From the NCBI RefSeq assembly GCF_007556605.1, contig NZ_VJND01000005.1, forward strand, positions 83,765 through 147,764: a DNA stretch of 64,000 bases. The letters run 5' to 3'. A model generated the notes under the pieces. It did no database searches, was not told the DNA's origin, and saw nothing but the letters and a program-made list of their open reading frames with translations. Below, piece after piece: positions 44,882 through 54,706 of this stretch (position 1 is the first letter of the stretch; the number at the start of each line of letters is the position of its first letter). The stretch comes from Tepidimonas sediminis (GTDB lineage: Bacteria > Pseudomonadota > Gammaproteobacteria > Burkholderiales > Burkholderiaceae_C). A program made the position numbers and the translations under genes.

Positions 44882-45979
44882 TCAGGCGGCCGGCGTGCCG
44901 CAACAGCCCGCGCGCGCCAGCAGCATCGCGTCGCCGTAGCTGAAGAAGCGGTAGCGCCGCTCGACCGCGTGGCGGTACAGCGCCATGACATGCTCGTAGC
45001 CGGCGAACGCCGACACCAGCATCAGCAGCGTGCTGCGCGGCAGGTGGAAGTTGGTGACCATCAGGTCCACCACGCGGAAGTCGAAGCCCGGCGTGATGAA
45101 GAGGTCGGTGTCGCCCTCGGTGGCACCGCTGCGCGCCCAGCTCTCCAGCGTGCGCACGGTGGTGGTGCCCACCGCCAGCACGCGCCCGCCGGCGCGGCGC
45201 GTGCGCTCCAGCGCCGCCAGCGTCTCAGGCGGGATCCGATACCACTCGCGGTGCATGCGGTGGGCGCGGATGTCCTCGCCCTTGACGGGCTGGAAGGTGC
45301 CGGCCCCCACGTGCAGCGTGACGCTGGCGCGCCGCACGCCGCGCGCCTCCAGCGCCGCCAGCACCGCCTCGTCGAAGTGCAGTGCCGCGGTCGGCGCGGC
45401 CACCGCACCGGGATTTCGGGCAAAGACCGTCTGGTAGCGCTGCTCGTCCTCGGCGGTGTCGGGGTGCTCGATGTAGGGCGGCAGCGGCACGTGGCCGTGG
45501 CGCTCCATCAGGGCGTAGGGGTCGTCGGAAAAGCGCAGCCGGAACAGCGGCCCGTCGGCCTCGGGCCAGCGGCCCAGCAGCGTGGCGGTGAAGGCGGGCT
45601 GCCCGTCGGCCTGCGGCGCCATGCGCAGCACGGTGCCGGGGGCGGGCTTCTTGCTCACCTTCATGTGCGCCACCACCTCGCCGTCGGCCAGCACCCGCTC
45701 CACCAGCAGCTCCAGCCGCCCGCCGGTGGGCTTCTCGCCGTACAGGCGCGCCTTGATCACCCGCGTGTCGTTGAAGACCAGCAGGTCGCCCGGCTCGAGC
45801 AACCCCGGCAGCTCGCGGAAGATGCGGTCCGCCGGCGGCCAGCCGCGGCCGTCGAGCAGGCGCGCGGCGCTGCGCTCGGGCGCCGGGTGCTGGGCGATCA
45901 GCTCCGGCGGGAGGTGGAAGTCGAAGTCGCTGGTGGTCCAGGTGCGCCCCGGTGCGGCGGCGGGGGGAGGGGTCGTCAT
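44882..45979 (-). CDS. queA: S-adenosylmethionine:tRNA ribosyltransferase-isomerase QueA
   Basis: QueA (365 aa) transfers the ribosyl part of SAM to preQ1 in tRNA, making epoxyqueuosine. Family segments: [14 protein letters not shown] at the start, [38 protein letters not shown] and [19 protein letters not shown]. The ATG at 45979 starts the conserved region; an open frame continues upstream without family character. tgt, its pathway partner, is 700 nt downstream on the same strand, separated by the vapBC pair. Confidence 0.96.
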   Translation of the reverse strand: MTTPPPAAAPGRTWTTSDFDFHLPPELIAQHPAPERSAARLLDGRGWPPADRIFRELPGLLEPGDLLVFNDTRVIKARLYGEKPTGGRLELLVERVLADGEVVAHMKVSKKPAPGTVLRMAPQADGQPAFTATLLGRWPEADGPLFRLRFSDDPYALMERHGHVPLPPYIEHPDTAEDEQRYQTVFARNPGAVAAPTAALHFDEAVLAALEARGVRRASVTLHVGAGTFQPVKGEDIRAHRMHREWYRIPPETLAALERTRRAGGRVLAVGTTTVRTLESWARSGATEGDTDLFITPGFDFRVVDLMVTNFHLPRSTLLMLVSAFAGYEHVMALYRHAVERRYRFFSYGDAMLLARAGCCGTPAA

Positions 45980-46140
45980 GTCGCTCGAGGGCCGGACGGG
46001 CCCGTGCCAAGTCAGCAAGGACGTGATTGTCGCAGGTGCGCCGATGGCGCCGCGCCCAGGCCGCGCCTTTCTAGGGTTTTCCCGCGGCCATCGGGTCAAG
46101 GCAGGGCAAGGCCGCGCGCACTGGGCTACGATCACCGAGA

Positions 46141-46152
46141 ACGAACGTTCGT
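46141..46152. promoter_or_regulatory. 12-bp perfect palindrome upstream of diguanylate cyclase gene
   Basis: ACGAACGTTCGT is a perfect palindrome 14 nt before the cyclase ATG. If TACGAT (46127-46132) is the -10, the palindrome covers the start of the transcript, a position suited to repression. It resembles half-sites of TetR-type operators, but no regulator is adjacent. Confidence 0.35.
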
Positions 46153-46166
46153 CAGGGAGCTGACCG

Positions 46167-47237
46167 ATGCACCACCCGCTGCGACCTCCACCCACCCCCC
46201 ACGCCGCCCCGGCCGCGAACGCGAACGCCACCGGCTGGGCGGCGCTGTGGGGGCGCGTGCGCGCCGACTACACGCTCGGGGTGCTGGTGCTGGGCGTGCT
46301 GGTGGCGGTGGTGTGGCTGCTGCCGTTTGCGGTCTACCGCGCCTGGCAGGGCAACTGGGTGGCGATGGCCAACGACCTGGTGCTGTCGGTGCTGCTCAGC
46401 GCGGCGGCCGGCTACGCTTGGCGCACCGGCGACACGCGCGCCCCGGGCTGGGTGGTGGCGCTGGCCATCGTCGGGGGTATCTGGGCCATTGGCGTAGCGG
46501 CGCGCTTCGCGGCGCTGTTCTGGACCTACCCCGGCGTGCTGATGCTGTTTTTCCTGGTGCCGCCGCGCGCCGCCATGCTGCTCGGCGCGCTGGCGGTGGC
46601 CGGCGCGGCCGGGCTGTCGTGGAGCGAGCTGGGCGGCAGCGAGGGCCTGCCGTTCTTCGTCTTCACCGCGCTGCTGACGGCGCTGCTGGGCTACGTGGTG
46701 GCGCAACAGGCGCAGCGCCACATCGCCGCCTGGCGCACGCTGAGCCTGCTGGATGCGCTGACGGGCGTGGGCAACCGCCGGCTGCTGGAACTGGAGCTGG
46801 CGCAGGCTGCCCGCGGCGCCAGCGTGGGCGCACTGGTGGTGGTCGATCTGGACCATTTCAAGGCGATCAACGACCGCCTCGGCCACGATGGCGGCGATGC
46901 GGTGCTGCGCCAGTTCGCCAGCGTGGCGCAGGCGGTGCTGCGCAAGACCGACCGGCTCTACCGGCTCGGTGGCGAGGAGTTCGTGCTGTGGCTGCCGCAC
47001 GGCGAGCGGGGGGCGGTGCAGGCGCTGCTGGAGCGGCTGCGCGTCGCGGTGACCGAGCGCGTGCGCGCCGGCGAGGTGCCGGTGACGTTTTCGGCCGGGG
47101 TGGCGCTGCACGTCGCCGGCGAGCCGTGGGCGGCGTGCCTGGCGCGGGCCGACGCGGCGCTGTACCGCGCCAAGCGCGCCGGACGCGACCGCATCGAGTG
47201 GCCGGCGGCCGACGCGGGCGTGCCGGCGCGCACCTGA
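46167..47237 (+). CDS. Membrane diguanylate cyclase
   Basis: A 356-aa inner-membrane protein with about six hydrophobic helices in the first ~190 residues and a C-terminal GGDEF domain. The active site is GGEEF in [12 protein letters not shown] and an I-site RKTD sits five residues before it, so it should make c-di-GMP with product inhibition. The sensory membrane domain is not one recognised here. CAGGGAG lies 8 nt before the ATG. It is divergent from queA across a 187-nt gap. Confidence 0.92.
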   Translation: MHHPLRPPPTPHAAPAANANATGWAALWGRVRADYTLGVLVLGVLVAVVWLLPFAVYRAWQGNWVAMANDLVLSVLLSAAAGYAWRTGDTRAPGWVVALAIVGGIWAIGVAARFAALFWTYPGVLMLFFLVPPRAAMLLGALAVAGAAGLSWSELGGSEGLPFFVFTALLTALLGYVVAQQAQRHIAAWRTLSLLDALTGVGNRRLLELELAQAARGASVGALVVVDLDHFKAINDRLGHDGGDAVLRQFASVAQAVLRKTDRLYRLGGEEFVLWLPHGERGAVQALLERLRVAVTERVRAGEVPVTFSAGVALHVAGEPWAACLARADAALYRAKRAGRDRIEWPAADAGVPART

Positions 47238-47269
47238 GGCCGGGCGCGCCCCCGGGGCCGACCCCTGGG

Positions 47270-47278
47270 TGCTAGCAT
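47270..47278 (+). promoter_or_regulatory. Extended -10 TGCTAGCAT 6 nt before recG ATG
   Basis: TGCTAGCAT combines a TG extension with TAGCAT and ends 6 nt before the recG ATG, with no Shine-Dalgarno between. The predicted start is the ATG itself. Confidence 0.45.
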
Positions 47279-47284
47279 CGCCGC

Positions 47285-49432
47285 ATGCCGCGCCGCGCCG
47301 CCACCGCCGAGTCCGACCGCCCGCGTGACGAAGCCGGGGCAGCCGCCAGCGGGCCGCAGCGGGCGCTGCGCCGGCTCGGCTTGGTGCGGCCGGAGGATCT
47401 GGCGCTGCATCTGCCGCTGCGCTACGAGGACTTCACGCACGTGACGCCGCTGGCGCAGGCACGCGATGGCCAGGAGGCGCTGGTGGAGGGTACGGTGCTG
47501 ACCTGCGAGGTGCAGCCCGGCCCGCGCCGCCAGCTGGTGGCGCGCCTCGTCAGCGCCGAGGGCGTCCACGTCACGCTGCGCTACTTCACCTTCTACCCGG
47601 CGCAGCGGCAGATGCTGGCACCCGGCGCGCGCGTGCGCGCGTACGGCGAGCTGCGCGGCGGCTGGGCGGGCTGGACGATGGTGCATCCGCGGCTGCTGAA
47701 GGCGGATGCGCCGCTGCCGCAGGGCCTCACGCCGGTCTATCCGACCACCGCCGGTCTGCCGCAGGCCTATCTGCGCGCGGTGATCGCGCGCGCGCTGCCA
47801 CGCGTGCGCTGGGACGAAACGGTGCCGGCCGAGGCGCTGGCCGAGCTGCCTGGCGCGGCCGGGCGCGTGTGGACGCTGCGCGAGGCGCTGCACTTCCTGC
47901 ACCAGCCGCCGGCCGGCACGCCGCCTGCGGCCCTGCAGGACCGGCGCCACCCGGCGTGGCTGCGGTTGAAGGCCGAGGAGCTGCTGGCGCAGCAGCTGGC
48001 GCAGTGGCAGGCGCGCCAGGCGCGCGCGCGGCTGCGCGCGCCGGTGCTGCAGGCCGCGGCGGGTGGTCTGCCGGCGCAGCTCGAGGCCGCGCTGCCGTTT
48101 GCGCTTACCGCCGCGCAGCAGCGCGTGGTGGCCGAGATCGTGGCCGATCTGCGGCGTGCGCAGCCGATGCATCGCCTGCTGCAGGGCGACGTCGGCAGCG
48201 GCAAGACGGTGGTGGCGGCGCTGGCGGCGGCGCACGCGATCGAGGCCGGCTGGCAGTGCGCGCTGATGGCGCCCACCGAGATCCTCGCCGAGCAGCACTT
48301 CGGCAAGCTGGTGCAGTGGCTGCAGCCGCTGCTGGCGCCGCGCGGCCTGCAGGTGGCGTGGCTGACCGGCGCGCAGCCGCGCGCGGCGCGCCGCGCGGCG
48401 CTGCAGGCCATCGAGGCCGGGCAGGCGGCGCTGGTGGTGGGCACGCACGCCGTCATCCAGCAGCAGGTGACGTTTGCGCGCCTGGGGCTGGCCATCGTCG
48501 ACGAGCAGCACCGCTTCGGGGTGGCGCAGCGGCTGGCGCTGCGCGCCAAGACCGGCGCCGAAGCCGCGGGGCTGGAGCCGCACCTGCTGATGATGAGCGC
48601 CACGCCGATCCCGCGCACGCTGGCGATGGCCGCCTTCGGCGACGTGGACGTCTCCACGATCGATGAGCTGCCACCCGGGCGCACGCCGGTGGTCACCAAG
48701 CTGGTGGCCGCGGCACGCCGCGCCGAGGTGATCGAGCGCATCCGCGCGCAGGTGGCGCAGGGGCGGCAGGTCTACTGGGTCTGCCCGCTGGTGGAGGACA
48801 GCGAGGCGCTGGACCTGCGCGCCGCCACCGCCACCCACGCCGAGCTGACCGCGGCGCTGCAGGATGTGCGCGACGCCGCCGGCCAGCCGGTGTGCGTCGG
48901 GCTGCTGCACGCACGCCTGCCGGCGGCGCAGAAGAAGGCGGTGATGGAGGCGTTTGCCGCCGGGCAGGTGGCCGTGCTGGTGGCCACCACCGTCATCGAG
49001 GTCGGCGTGGACGTGCCCAACGCCTCGCTGATGGTCATCGAGCACGCCGAGCGCTTCGGCCTGAGCCAGCTGCACCAGCTGCGCGGCCGCGTCGGCCGGG
49101 GCGCGCTGGCTTCGGTGTGCGTGCTGCTCTACAGCCCCGGCGAGGACGGGCGCCTGAGCGAAACGGCGCGCGAGCGGCTGCGCGCGATGGCCCAGACCAC
49201 CGATGGCTTCGAGATCGCGCGGCGCGACCTGGCGATCCGTGGCCCCGGCGAGTTCCTCGGCGCGCGCCAGTCCGGCATGCCGATGCTGCGCTTCGCGGAT
49301 CTGGAGCAGGACGAGCCGATCCTGGAATGGGCGCGGCGCTGGGCGCCGCGAGTGTGGCGGCAGGAGCCGGCGCGGGCGCAGGCGCACGTGCAGCGCTGGC
49401 TGGGGGCGTGCATGGACTATCTGAAGGCTTGA
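47285..49432 (+). CDS. recG: ATP-dependent DNA helicase RecG
   Basis: RecG (715 aa) regresses stalled replication forks and branch-migrates junctions. The N-terminal wedge/OB domain is followed by the helicase core with LLQGDVGSGKTVVA (Walker A), IVDEQHRFGV (DEQH box), LMMSATPIPRTLA (motif III) and the C-terminal QLRGRVGRG motif VI with the TRG region near it. Length is normal. recG-oxyR is a common order in Burkholderiales. Confidence 0.97.
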   Translation: MPRRAATAESDRPRDEAGAAASGPQRALRRLGLVRPEDLALHLPLRYEDFTHVTPLAQARDGQEALVEGTVLTCEVQPGPRRQLVARLVSAEGVHVTLRYFTFYPAQRQMLAPGARVRAYGELRGGWAGWTMVHPRLLKADAPLPQGLTPVYPTTAGLPQAYLRAVIARALPRVRWDETVPAEALAELPGAAGRVWTLREALHFLHQPPAGTPPAALQDRRHPAWLRLKAEELLAQQLAQWQARQARARLRAPVLQAAAGGLPAQLEAALPFALTAAQQRVVAEIVADLRRAQPMHRLLQGDVGSGKTVVAALAAAHAIEAGWQCALMAPTEILAEQHFGKLVQWLQPLLAPRGLQVAWLTGAQPRAARRAALQAIEAGQAALVVGTHAVIQQQVTFARLGLAIVDEQHRFGVAQRLALRAKTGAEAAGLEPHLLMMSATPIPRTLAMAAFGDVDVSTIDELPPGRTPVVTKLVAAARRAEVIERIRAQVAQGRQVYWVCPLVEDSEALDLRAATATHAELTAALQDVRDAAGQPVCVGLLHARLPAAQKKAVMEAFAAGQVAVLVATTVIEVGVDVPNASLMVIEHAERFGLSQLHQLRGRVGRGALASVCVLLYSPGEDGRLSETARERLRAMAQTTDGFEIARRDLAIRGPGEFLGARQSGMPMLRFADLEQDEPILEWARRWAPRVWRQEPARAQAHVQRWLGACMDYLKA

Positions 49433-49441
49433 ACCGATAAT
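49413..49441 (+). promoter_or_regulatory. oxyR promoter within the end of recG
   Basis: TGGACT (49413-49418) and GATAAT (49436-49441) are separated by exactly 17 nt and match the sigma-70 consensus at four and five positions. The predicted start is near 49448, 19 nt before the oxyR ATG. It lies mostly in the last codons of recG. Confidence 0.55.
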
Positions 49442-49466
49442 CGCCGCCTGTGCGAGAGAGTCGCCG

Positions 49467-50432
49467 ATGACCCTGACGGAACTGAAGTACATCGTCGCCG
49501 TGGCGCGTGAACGCCATTTCGGCCGCGCGGCCGAGGCCTGTTTCGTCTCGCAGCCGACGCTGTCGGTGGCGGTCAAGAAGCTGGAGGAGGAGCTGGAGGT
49601 CAAGATCTTCGAGCGCAGCGCAGCCGAGGTGACGGTCACGCCGCTGGGCGAGGAGATCGTGCGCCAGGCGCAGGTGGTGCTGGAGCAGGCCGCTGCGATC
49701 AAGGAGATCGCCAAGCGCGGCAAGGATCCGCTGGCCGGTCCGCTGCGGCTGGGGTTGATCTACACCATCGCGCCGTACCTGCTGCCCGACCTGGTGCGGC
49801 AGGTGATCGAGCGCGCGCGCCAGATGCCGCTGATCCTGCAGGAGAACTTCACCGCCAAGCTGCTGGAGCAGCTGCGCTTGGGCGAGATCGACGCGGCGAT
49901 CCTGGCCGAGCCGTTTCCGGACGCCAACCTGGCGGTGGCGCCGCTGTACGACGAGCCGTTCGTCGCCGTGGTGCCGCGCGACCACCCGCTGGCCGCGCGC
50001 GCCGAGGTCACGGTGGAGGAGCTCAAGCGCGAAACCATGCTGCTGCTCGGCAACGGGCACTGCTTCCGCGACCACGTGCTGCAAGTCTGCCCGGAGTTTG
50101 CGCGCTTCTCCGACAGCGCCGAAGGCATCCAGAAGAGCTTCGAGGGCTCGTCGCTGGAGACGATCAAGCACATGGTGGCCGCCGGCATGGGCGTGACGCT
50201 GGTGCCGCGCCTGTCGGTGCCCAAGGGGGCGCTGCCCGGCGAGGGCGGCCCGAGCGTCGCCCCACCCGACGGCGTGCAGGCCTACGTGCGTTACGTTCCG
50301 CTGGCCGGCGAGCCGCCGTCGCGGCGGGTGGTGCTGGTGTGGCGGCGCAGCTTCACGCGCTACGAGGCGATCGCGGCGCTGCGCAACGCAGTCTACGCCT
50401 GCGAGCTGCGCGGGTGCCGGCGCCTGACCTGA
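49467..50432 (+). CDS. oxyR: Hydrogen peroxide-sensing regulator OxyR
   Basis: A 321-aa LysR-type regulator with the OxyR redox switch: cysteines at residues 199 and 208 in [12 protein letters not shown], the same numbering as E. coli. The helix-turn-helix segment is [23 protein letters not shown]. Oxidation makes a disulfide and activates peroxide-defence genes; dps and the cytochrome c peroxidase in this window are plausible targets. The C-terminus is slightly longer than in E. coli. ubiA follows after 20 nt. Confidence 0.97.
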   Translation: MTLTELKYIVAVARERHFGRAAEACFVSQPTLSVAVKKLEEELEVKIFERSAAEVTVTPLGEEIVRQAQVVLEQAAAIKEIAKRGKDPLAGPLRLGLIYTIAPYLLPDLVRQVIERARQMPLILQENFTAKLLEQLRLGEIDAAILAEPFPDANLAVAPLYDEPFVAVVPRDHPLAARAEVTVEELKRETMLLLGNGHCFRDHVLQVCPEFARFSDSAEGIQKSFEGSSLETIKHMVAAGMGVTLVPRLSVPKGALPGEGGPSVAPPDGVQAYVRYVPLAGEPPSRRVVLVWRRSFTRYEAIAALRNAVYACELRGCRRLT

Positions 50433-50452
50433 CGCATCGAGGAGGAGAACCG

Positions 50453-51343
50453 ATGAGCGGCTCGCTGCCCGCCCCGCTGCCGTGGCGCGCGCGCCTGGCG
50501 CTGTACCTGGACCTGATCCGCTGGGACCGCCCGGCAGGCTGGCTGCTGCTGTTGTGGCCGACGCTGTCGGCCCTGTGGCTGGCCGCCGGTGGCTGGCCCG
50601 GCTGGCACCTGCTGCTGGTGTTCGTCGCCGGCACCATCCTGATGCGCAGCGCCGGCTGCTGCGTCAACGACGTGGCCGACCGCGAGTTCGACCGCCACGT
50701 CAAGCGCACCGCCCAGCGCCCCGTGACCAGCGGCCGCCTCAGCGCGCGCGAGGCGCTGGCGGTCGGCGCGGCGCTGGCGCTGGTGGCCTTCGCGCTGGTG
50801 CTGACCACCAGCGCCGCGGCGGTGGCGTGGTCGTTCGCGGCGCTGGCGGTGGCGGTGTTCTACCCGTACACCAAGCGCTTCTTCGCCATGCCGCAGGCGG
50901 TGCTGGGCGTGGCGTTCAGCTTCGGCATCCCGATGGCATTCGCGGCGGTGCGCGGCGAGGTGCCGGCGCTGGCCTGGGGGCTGCTCGTGGCCAACCTGTT
51001 CTGGGTACTGGCCTACGACACCGAGTACGCGATGGTGGACCGCGACGACGACCTGCGCATCGGCATCCAGACCTCGGCGATCACGCTCGGCCGCTGGGAC
51101 GTGGCGGCAGTGCTGGCGTTCTACGCGCTGCACCTGGTGCTGTGGACGGCGCTGGTGTGGCCGCACGCCGGCGGGCCGTGGTTCGCCGCCGGCGTGGCCG
51201 CCGCCGCGGCGCAGGTGCCGTGGCACGCCCGGCTGATCCGCGACCGCACGCGCGAGGGGTGTTTCGCCGCCTTCCGGCTCAACCATTGGTTGGGGGCGGC
51301 GCTGTTCGCGGGCCTGGCGCTGCAGCTGGCGCTGGGGGGCTGA
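50453..51343 (+). CDS. ubiA: 4-hydroxybenzoate polyprenyltransferase UbiA
   Basis: UbiA (296 aa) attaches the polyprenyl tail to 4-hydroxybenzoate in ubiquinone synthesis, in the inner membrane. The two prenyl-diphosphate motifs are [19 protein letters not shown] and [17 protein letters not shown]. About eight or nine hydrophobic helices are visible. GGAGGAG lies 7 nt before the ATG. It probably shares the oxyR transcript. Confidence 0.96.
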   Translation: MSGSLPAPLPWRARLALYLDLIRWDRPAGWLLLLWPTLSALWLAAGGWPGWHLLLVFVAGTILMRSAGCCVNDVADREFDRHVKRTAQRPVTSGRLSAREALAVGAALALVAFALVLTTSAAAVAWSFAALAVAVFYPYTKRFFAMPQAVLGVAFSFGIPMAFAAVRGEVPALAWGLLVANLFWVLAYDTEYAMVDRDDDLRIGIQTSAITLGRWDVAAVLAFYALHLVLWTALVWPHAGGPWFAAGVAAAAAQVPWHARLIRDRTREGCFAAFRLNHWLGAALFAGLALQLALGG

Positions 51344-51375
51344 GCCGCCGCGCGGCCCCGGCGGTGCGGATGCCG

Positions 51376-52218
51376 TCAGTCGCTGCGGCCGAACTCGTCG
51401 GCCAGCTCGGCGGCGCGCCGCCGCGCCGCCTGCAGCGCCGCGACGAAGGCGCCGTGCACGTCGCGCGCCTGCAGCACCTCCAGCGCCGCGGCGGTGGTGC
51501 CGCCCTTGGAAGTGACGCGCGCGCGCAGCGTCTCCGGCGGCTCGCCGGCCTGGCGCGCCAGCTCGGCCGCGCCGGCGAACGTCTCGATGGCCAGCGTCAG
51601 CGCCTGTTCGGGCGTCAGGCCCATCGCCGTGCCGGCTTCGCGCATCGCCTCCAGCAGGTAGAACACGTAAGCGGGGCCGGAGCCGGACAGCGCGGTGACC
51701 GCATCCAGCAACGCCTCGTCCTCGACCCACAGCAGCGCGCCGGTGAGGCCCATCACCGCCTCGGCCAGCGCGCGGTCGGCCGCCGTGGCCTGTGCGGTGG
51801 CGTAAAGCCCGGTCATGCCGCGACCCACCAGCGCCGGCGTGTTGGGCATGCTGCGCACGATGCGCGCCGCGCCGGTCCAGGCGGCGATGCTGGCGCAGCG
51901 GATGCCGGCTGCGACGCTGAGCTGCAGCGCGCCGCCGACGAACGGGGCGGCGGCCACCGCGGCCTCGCGGAACTGCTGCGGCTTGACCGCCCACACCACC
52001 AGACCAGCGGCCTGCAGCCGCGCGTCGGGCGTCGGCAGGGTGGTCACGCCCCAGTCGCGCTGCAGGCGCGTGCGCGCCGCCTCGCCGGGGTCGACGACCA
52101 GCACGCGTGCGGCGGGCTGGCCGCTGCGCACCAGCGCGCCGATCAGGGCGGTGGCCATGTTGCCGCCACCGATGAAGGCCAGGGTAAGGTCGGGAGGGAG
52201 GCTGGGAATCTCAGGCAT
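51376..52218 (-). CDS. proC: Pyrroline-5-carboxylate reductase ProC
   Basis: ProC (280 aa) makes the last step of proline synthesis with NAD(P)H. The Rossmann motif is LAFIGGGNMATALIGAL, and the C-terminal dimer domain holds TALSGSGPAYVFYLLEAM and RVTSKGGTTAAALEVL. Its start lies 8 nt inside the end of hexR, so it is the last gene of a minus-strand run with hexR. The longer open frame upstream is in hexR and not used. Confidence 0.96.
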   Translation of the reverse strand: MPEIPSLPPDLTLAFIGGGNMATALIGALVRSGQPAARVLVVDPGEAARTRLQRDWGVTTLPTPDARLQAAGLVVWAVKPQQFREAAVAAAPFVGGALQLSVAAGIRCASIAAWTGAARIVRSMPNTPALVGRGMTGLYATAQATAADRALAEAVMGLTGALLWVEDEALLDAVTALSGSGPAYVFYLLEAMREAGTAMGLTPEQALTLAIETFAGAAELARQAGEPPETLRARVTSKGGTTAAALEVLQARDVHGAFVAALQAARRRAAELADEFGRSD

Positions 52219-53059
52219 AGCGCTTGCTGCTGATCTGGGCCTTGACCGCCTTGAGCAGCGGCTGCACCTGGGCCGCGCCCATGCGCAGCGCCAGGCTGGT
52301 GACGAGGACGTCGACCAGCACCAAGTGGACCAGGCGCGACAGCATCGGCATGTCCTGGTCATAGCGCTCGGCGTGGTCGGCGGCGAGATGGATGTCGGCG
52401 GTCAGCGCCAGCGGGCTGCGCGTGCGCGTCACCGCGATTGTGGTGGCGCCATTCTTGCGCGCCACGTCGGTGGCGTCGATGAGGTCGCGCGTGCGCCCGG
52501 AGTTGGAGAACACCAGGGCGACGTCACCGGGCTTGAGCAGCGCGGCACTCATCACCTGCAGGTGACCGTCGGCGAACGCCCGGCAGTTGACGCCGAGGCG
52601 GAACAGCTTGTGCTGCGCGTCCAGCGCCACCACGCCGGAATTGCCGACGCCGTACAGCTCGATGCGGTGGCGGCCGCGCCAGGCCTGCTCCAGCGCTTGC
52701 ACGGCCTGGCGCAGCGCCGCAGGTGACAGCTCGTTGCGGAACTTCAGCAACGCCGCCACGGTGTTGTCGATGACCTTGACCGCGACCTCCGGCACGTCGT
52801 CGCCCTCGTCGACGCTGCGGTGGATGTAGGGCACGCCTTCGCTGACCGTGCCGGCCAGTTTGAGCTTGAAATCAGTCAGCCCCTCATAGCCGAGGCTGCG
52901 GCAGAAGCGCAGCACGGTGGGCTTGCTGACCCCGGCCAGCGCGGCCAGTTCACCCACGGGCAGTTGCGCGAAGCGTCGCGGATCCTCCAGCACCAGCCGC
53001 GCCACGCGCTGCTCGGCCGCGGGCAGGGACGGAAGACAGGCCTGGATGCGTTCAAGCAT
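52211..53059 (-). CDS. hexR: HexR-type RpiR-family regulator
   Basis: A 282-aa regulator with an N-terminal HTH_6 domain (LPVGELAALAGVSKPTVLRFCRSLGYEG) and a C-terminal SIS sugar-phosphate domain (ELYGVGNSGVVALDAQHK; LVFSNSGRTRDLID). HexR senses the Entner-Doudoroff intermediate KDPG and represses genes for glucose metabolism such as pgi, zwf and edd. pgi and ppc lie upstream on the same strand, with an AAA-ATPase-like gene in between whose 3' end overlaps this gene's start by 8 nt. Confidence 0.92.
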   Translation of the reverse strand: MLERIQACLPSLPAAEQRVARLVLEDPRRFAQLPVGELAALAGVSKPTVLRFCRSLGYEGLTDFKLKLAGTVSEGVPYIHRSVDEGDDVPEVAVKVIDNTVAALLKFRNELSPAALRQAVQALEQAWRGRHRIELYGVGNSGVVALDAQHKLFRLGVNCRAFADGHLQVMSAALLKPGDVALVFSNSGRTRDLIDATDVARKNGATTIAVTRTRSPLALTADIHLAADHAERYDQDMPMLSRLVHLVLVDVLVTSLALRMGAAQVQPLLKAVKAQISSKRYA

Positions 53060-54701
53060 GGTCGTTCTCCTTGACGCCGGGCGTGCGCGCCACCTCCCAC
53101 CCCACGATCTGGCGCTTGGCACGGCTGAACTCGACGCCCAGCTCGATCACTTCCGTGATGCCCGGCGCGCCGCGGTGCTTGGCCGCGTAGTCGCGGGCCT
53201 TGAGCTGGCGCATGGCCTCGCCGGTGGGCTCCTCGCCGTCGACCACCTTGAACTCGATCGCCCAGGCGCGGCCGGCGTGACGGATGACGAGGTCGCACTG
53301 GCCCGGGTTGGAGACCTCCTCCGGCACGATGTCCAGGCCGAGGCTGGCCAAGTGGCTGTAGAAGACGCTGGCGTAGTAGCCCTCGTACCGGGCGATGGGG
53401 TTGGCGCGCACCCAGTCGTGCGGGATGCTGGCGTAGAGGCGCTGGAAGTGCGCGCGCAGCGCGTCGGTGTCGGCCTGCAGCAACGCATGGTAGAGCGTGC
53501 GCGGCTGCAGCAACTGGCGCTGCTCGGCCGGGTACCAGCCGAAGTAGAGCAGCGCGCGGTTGAGCGCGCCGCGCACCTCGCGATTGGGCACGCCCAGCTC
53601 ATAGCTCAGCAGCCCGCCGCAGTCCTCCACGCGCCGGATCGTCAGGTAGCCGGTCTGCCACAGCATCGCCTCCACGGCGATGTCGTCCACATCGAAGGCC
53701 GACAGCAAATCCTCTTCCGCGAGCATGCGCTCCAGCCGCGGCGTGAAGAACCCCTTGCCGCGCAGCCAGTGCACCAGAAACGTCGGCGTGCCGGTCTCGA
53801 ACCAGTGCGCGCGGAACTGCCGCTCGGCCAGCAGCAGCAGCACGTCGAACGGGTTGTAGACGCTCACCGGGCCCCAGCGGTAGCCGTTGTACCAGCGGCG
53901 GATCTCCTCGCGGTCCAGCGGCTGGCCCTCGGCTGCGGCGGCCTCGAGCTCCGGCGCAAACACCGTGTCGATATCGTCGTCGGTGTAGCCGCAGAGCGTG
54001 CCGTACTCGGGCGAAAGGGTAATGTCGCGCAGGTTGTTCAGGCCCGAAAAGATGGAAACCTTGCTGAACTTGGACACGCCGGTCAGCAGCACGAAGCGCA
54101 GGTCGGCGTCTCTGCCCTTGATGACGCTGTAGAGGTTGCGCAGGCCCTCGCGCATGGCGCGGGCGACCTCCGGCGTCTCGAGGTTGTCGAGGATGGGCTT
54201 GTCGTATTCGTCGACCAGCACCACGGCCTGGCTGCCGTGGGCTTCGGCGGTGCGGGTGATGAGGTCGGCAAAGCTGCCGGGGATGTCCTCGGGGTCTTCC
54301 AACGCCACGCCCAAGCGCTGCGCCTGCTCGCGCAGCTGGCGGCGGATGTGGCGCTCGAGTTCCTCGCGCTTCTCCAGCCGGCCTTCGGCAAAGCTCAGGC
54401 GAATCACCGGGTGCGGCCTGGCCCAGTCCCAGTGGTCGGCAAGGAACAGTTTCTCGCGCGGGGCGCTGCCGTCGGCGCCGTCGTGCGCGTCGAAGAGCTC
54501 ACGGCGGCCTTCGAAGGCGCAGGCGATCGTGTCCAGCAGCAGGCTCTTGCCGAAGCGGCGCGGGCGCGAGAGGAAGTAGGCGCCGCCCTGCTCGGCCAGA
54601 CGCGCGATCAGCGGCGTCTTGTCGACGTAGTAATGCCCCTCGCGCCGGATCTTGGCGAAGGTCTGGATGCCGATGGGCAGCTTGCGGCGGGGCGTCGTCA
54701 T
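53052..54701 (-). CDS. AAA-ATPase-like / PD-(D/E)XK nuclease-like protein
   Basis: A 549-aa protein of the AAA-ATPase-like family (PF09820 type) with a C-terminal PDDEXK_9-like domain (PF08011 type). The N-terminal half has YYVDKTPLIARL, the P-loop variant SRPRRFGKSLLLD and VVLVDEYDKPI; near the end the restriction-fold motif is CDLVI ... WAIEFKV. These genes are often horizontally acquired and their function is unknown; a role in DNA or phage-related defence is inference. It is inserted snugly between ppc (5-nt gap) and hexR (8-nt overlap). Confidence 0.9.
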   Translation of the reverse strand: MTTPRRKLPIGIQTFAKIRREGHYYVDKTPLIARLAEQGGAYFLSRPRRFGKSLLLDTIACAFEGRRELFDAHDGADGSAPREKLFLADHWDWARPHPVIRLSFAEGRLEKREELERHIRRQLREQAQRLGVALEDPEDIPGSFADLITRTAEAHGSQAVVLVDEYDKPILDNLETPEVARAMREGLRNLYSVIKGRDADLRFVLLTGVSKFSKVSIFSGLNNLRDITLSPEYGTLCGYTDDDIDTVFAPELEAAAAEGQPLDREEIRRWYNGYRWGPVSVYNPFDVLLLLAERQFRAHWFETGTPTFLVHWLRGKGFFTPRLERMLAEEDLLSAFDVDDIAVEAMLWQTGYLTIRRVEDCGGLLSYELGVPNREVRGALNRALLYFGWYPAEQRQLLQPRTLYHALLQADTDALRAHFQRLYASIPHDWVRANPIARYEGYYASVFYSHLASLGLDIVPEEVSNPGQCDLVIRHAGRAWAIEFKVVDGEEPTGEAMRQLKARDYAAKHRGAPGITEVIELGVEFSRAKRQIVGWEVARTPGVKENDHA

Positions 54702-54706
54702 GGGGA

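Noticed and set aside
53060..53122. Longer hexR start at 53122
   Set aside because: It would extend 21 codons into the AAA-ATPase-like gene and add residues unlike HexR; the ATG at 53059 starts the conserved helix-turn-helix domain.
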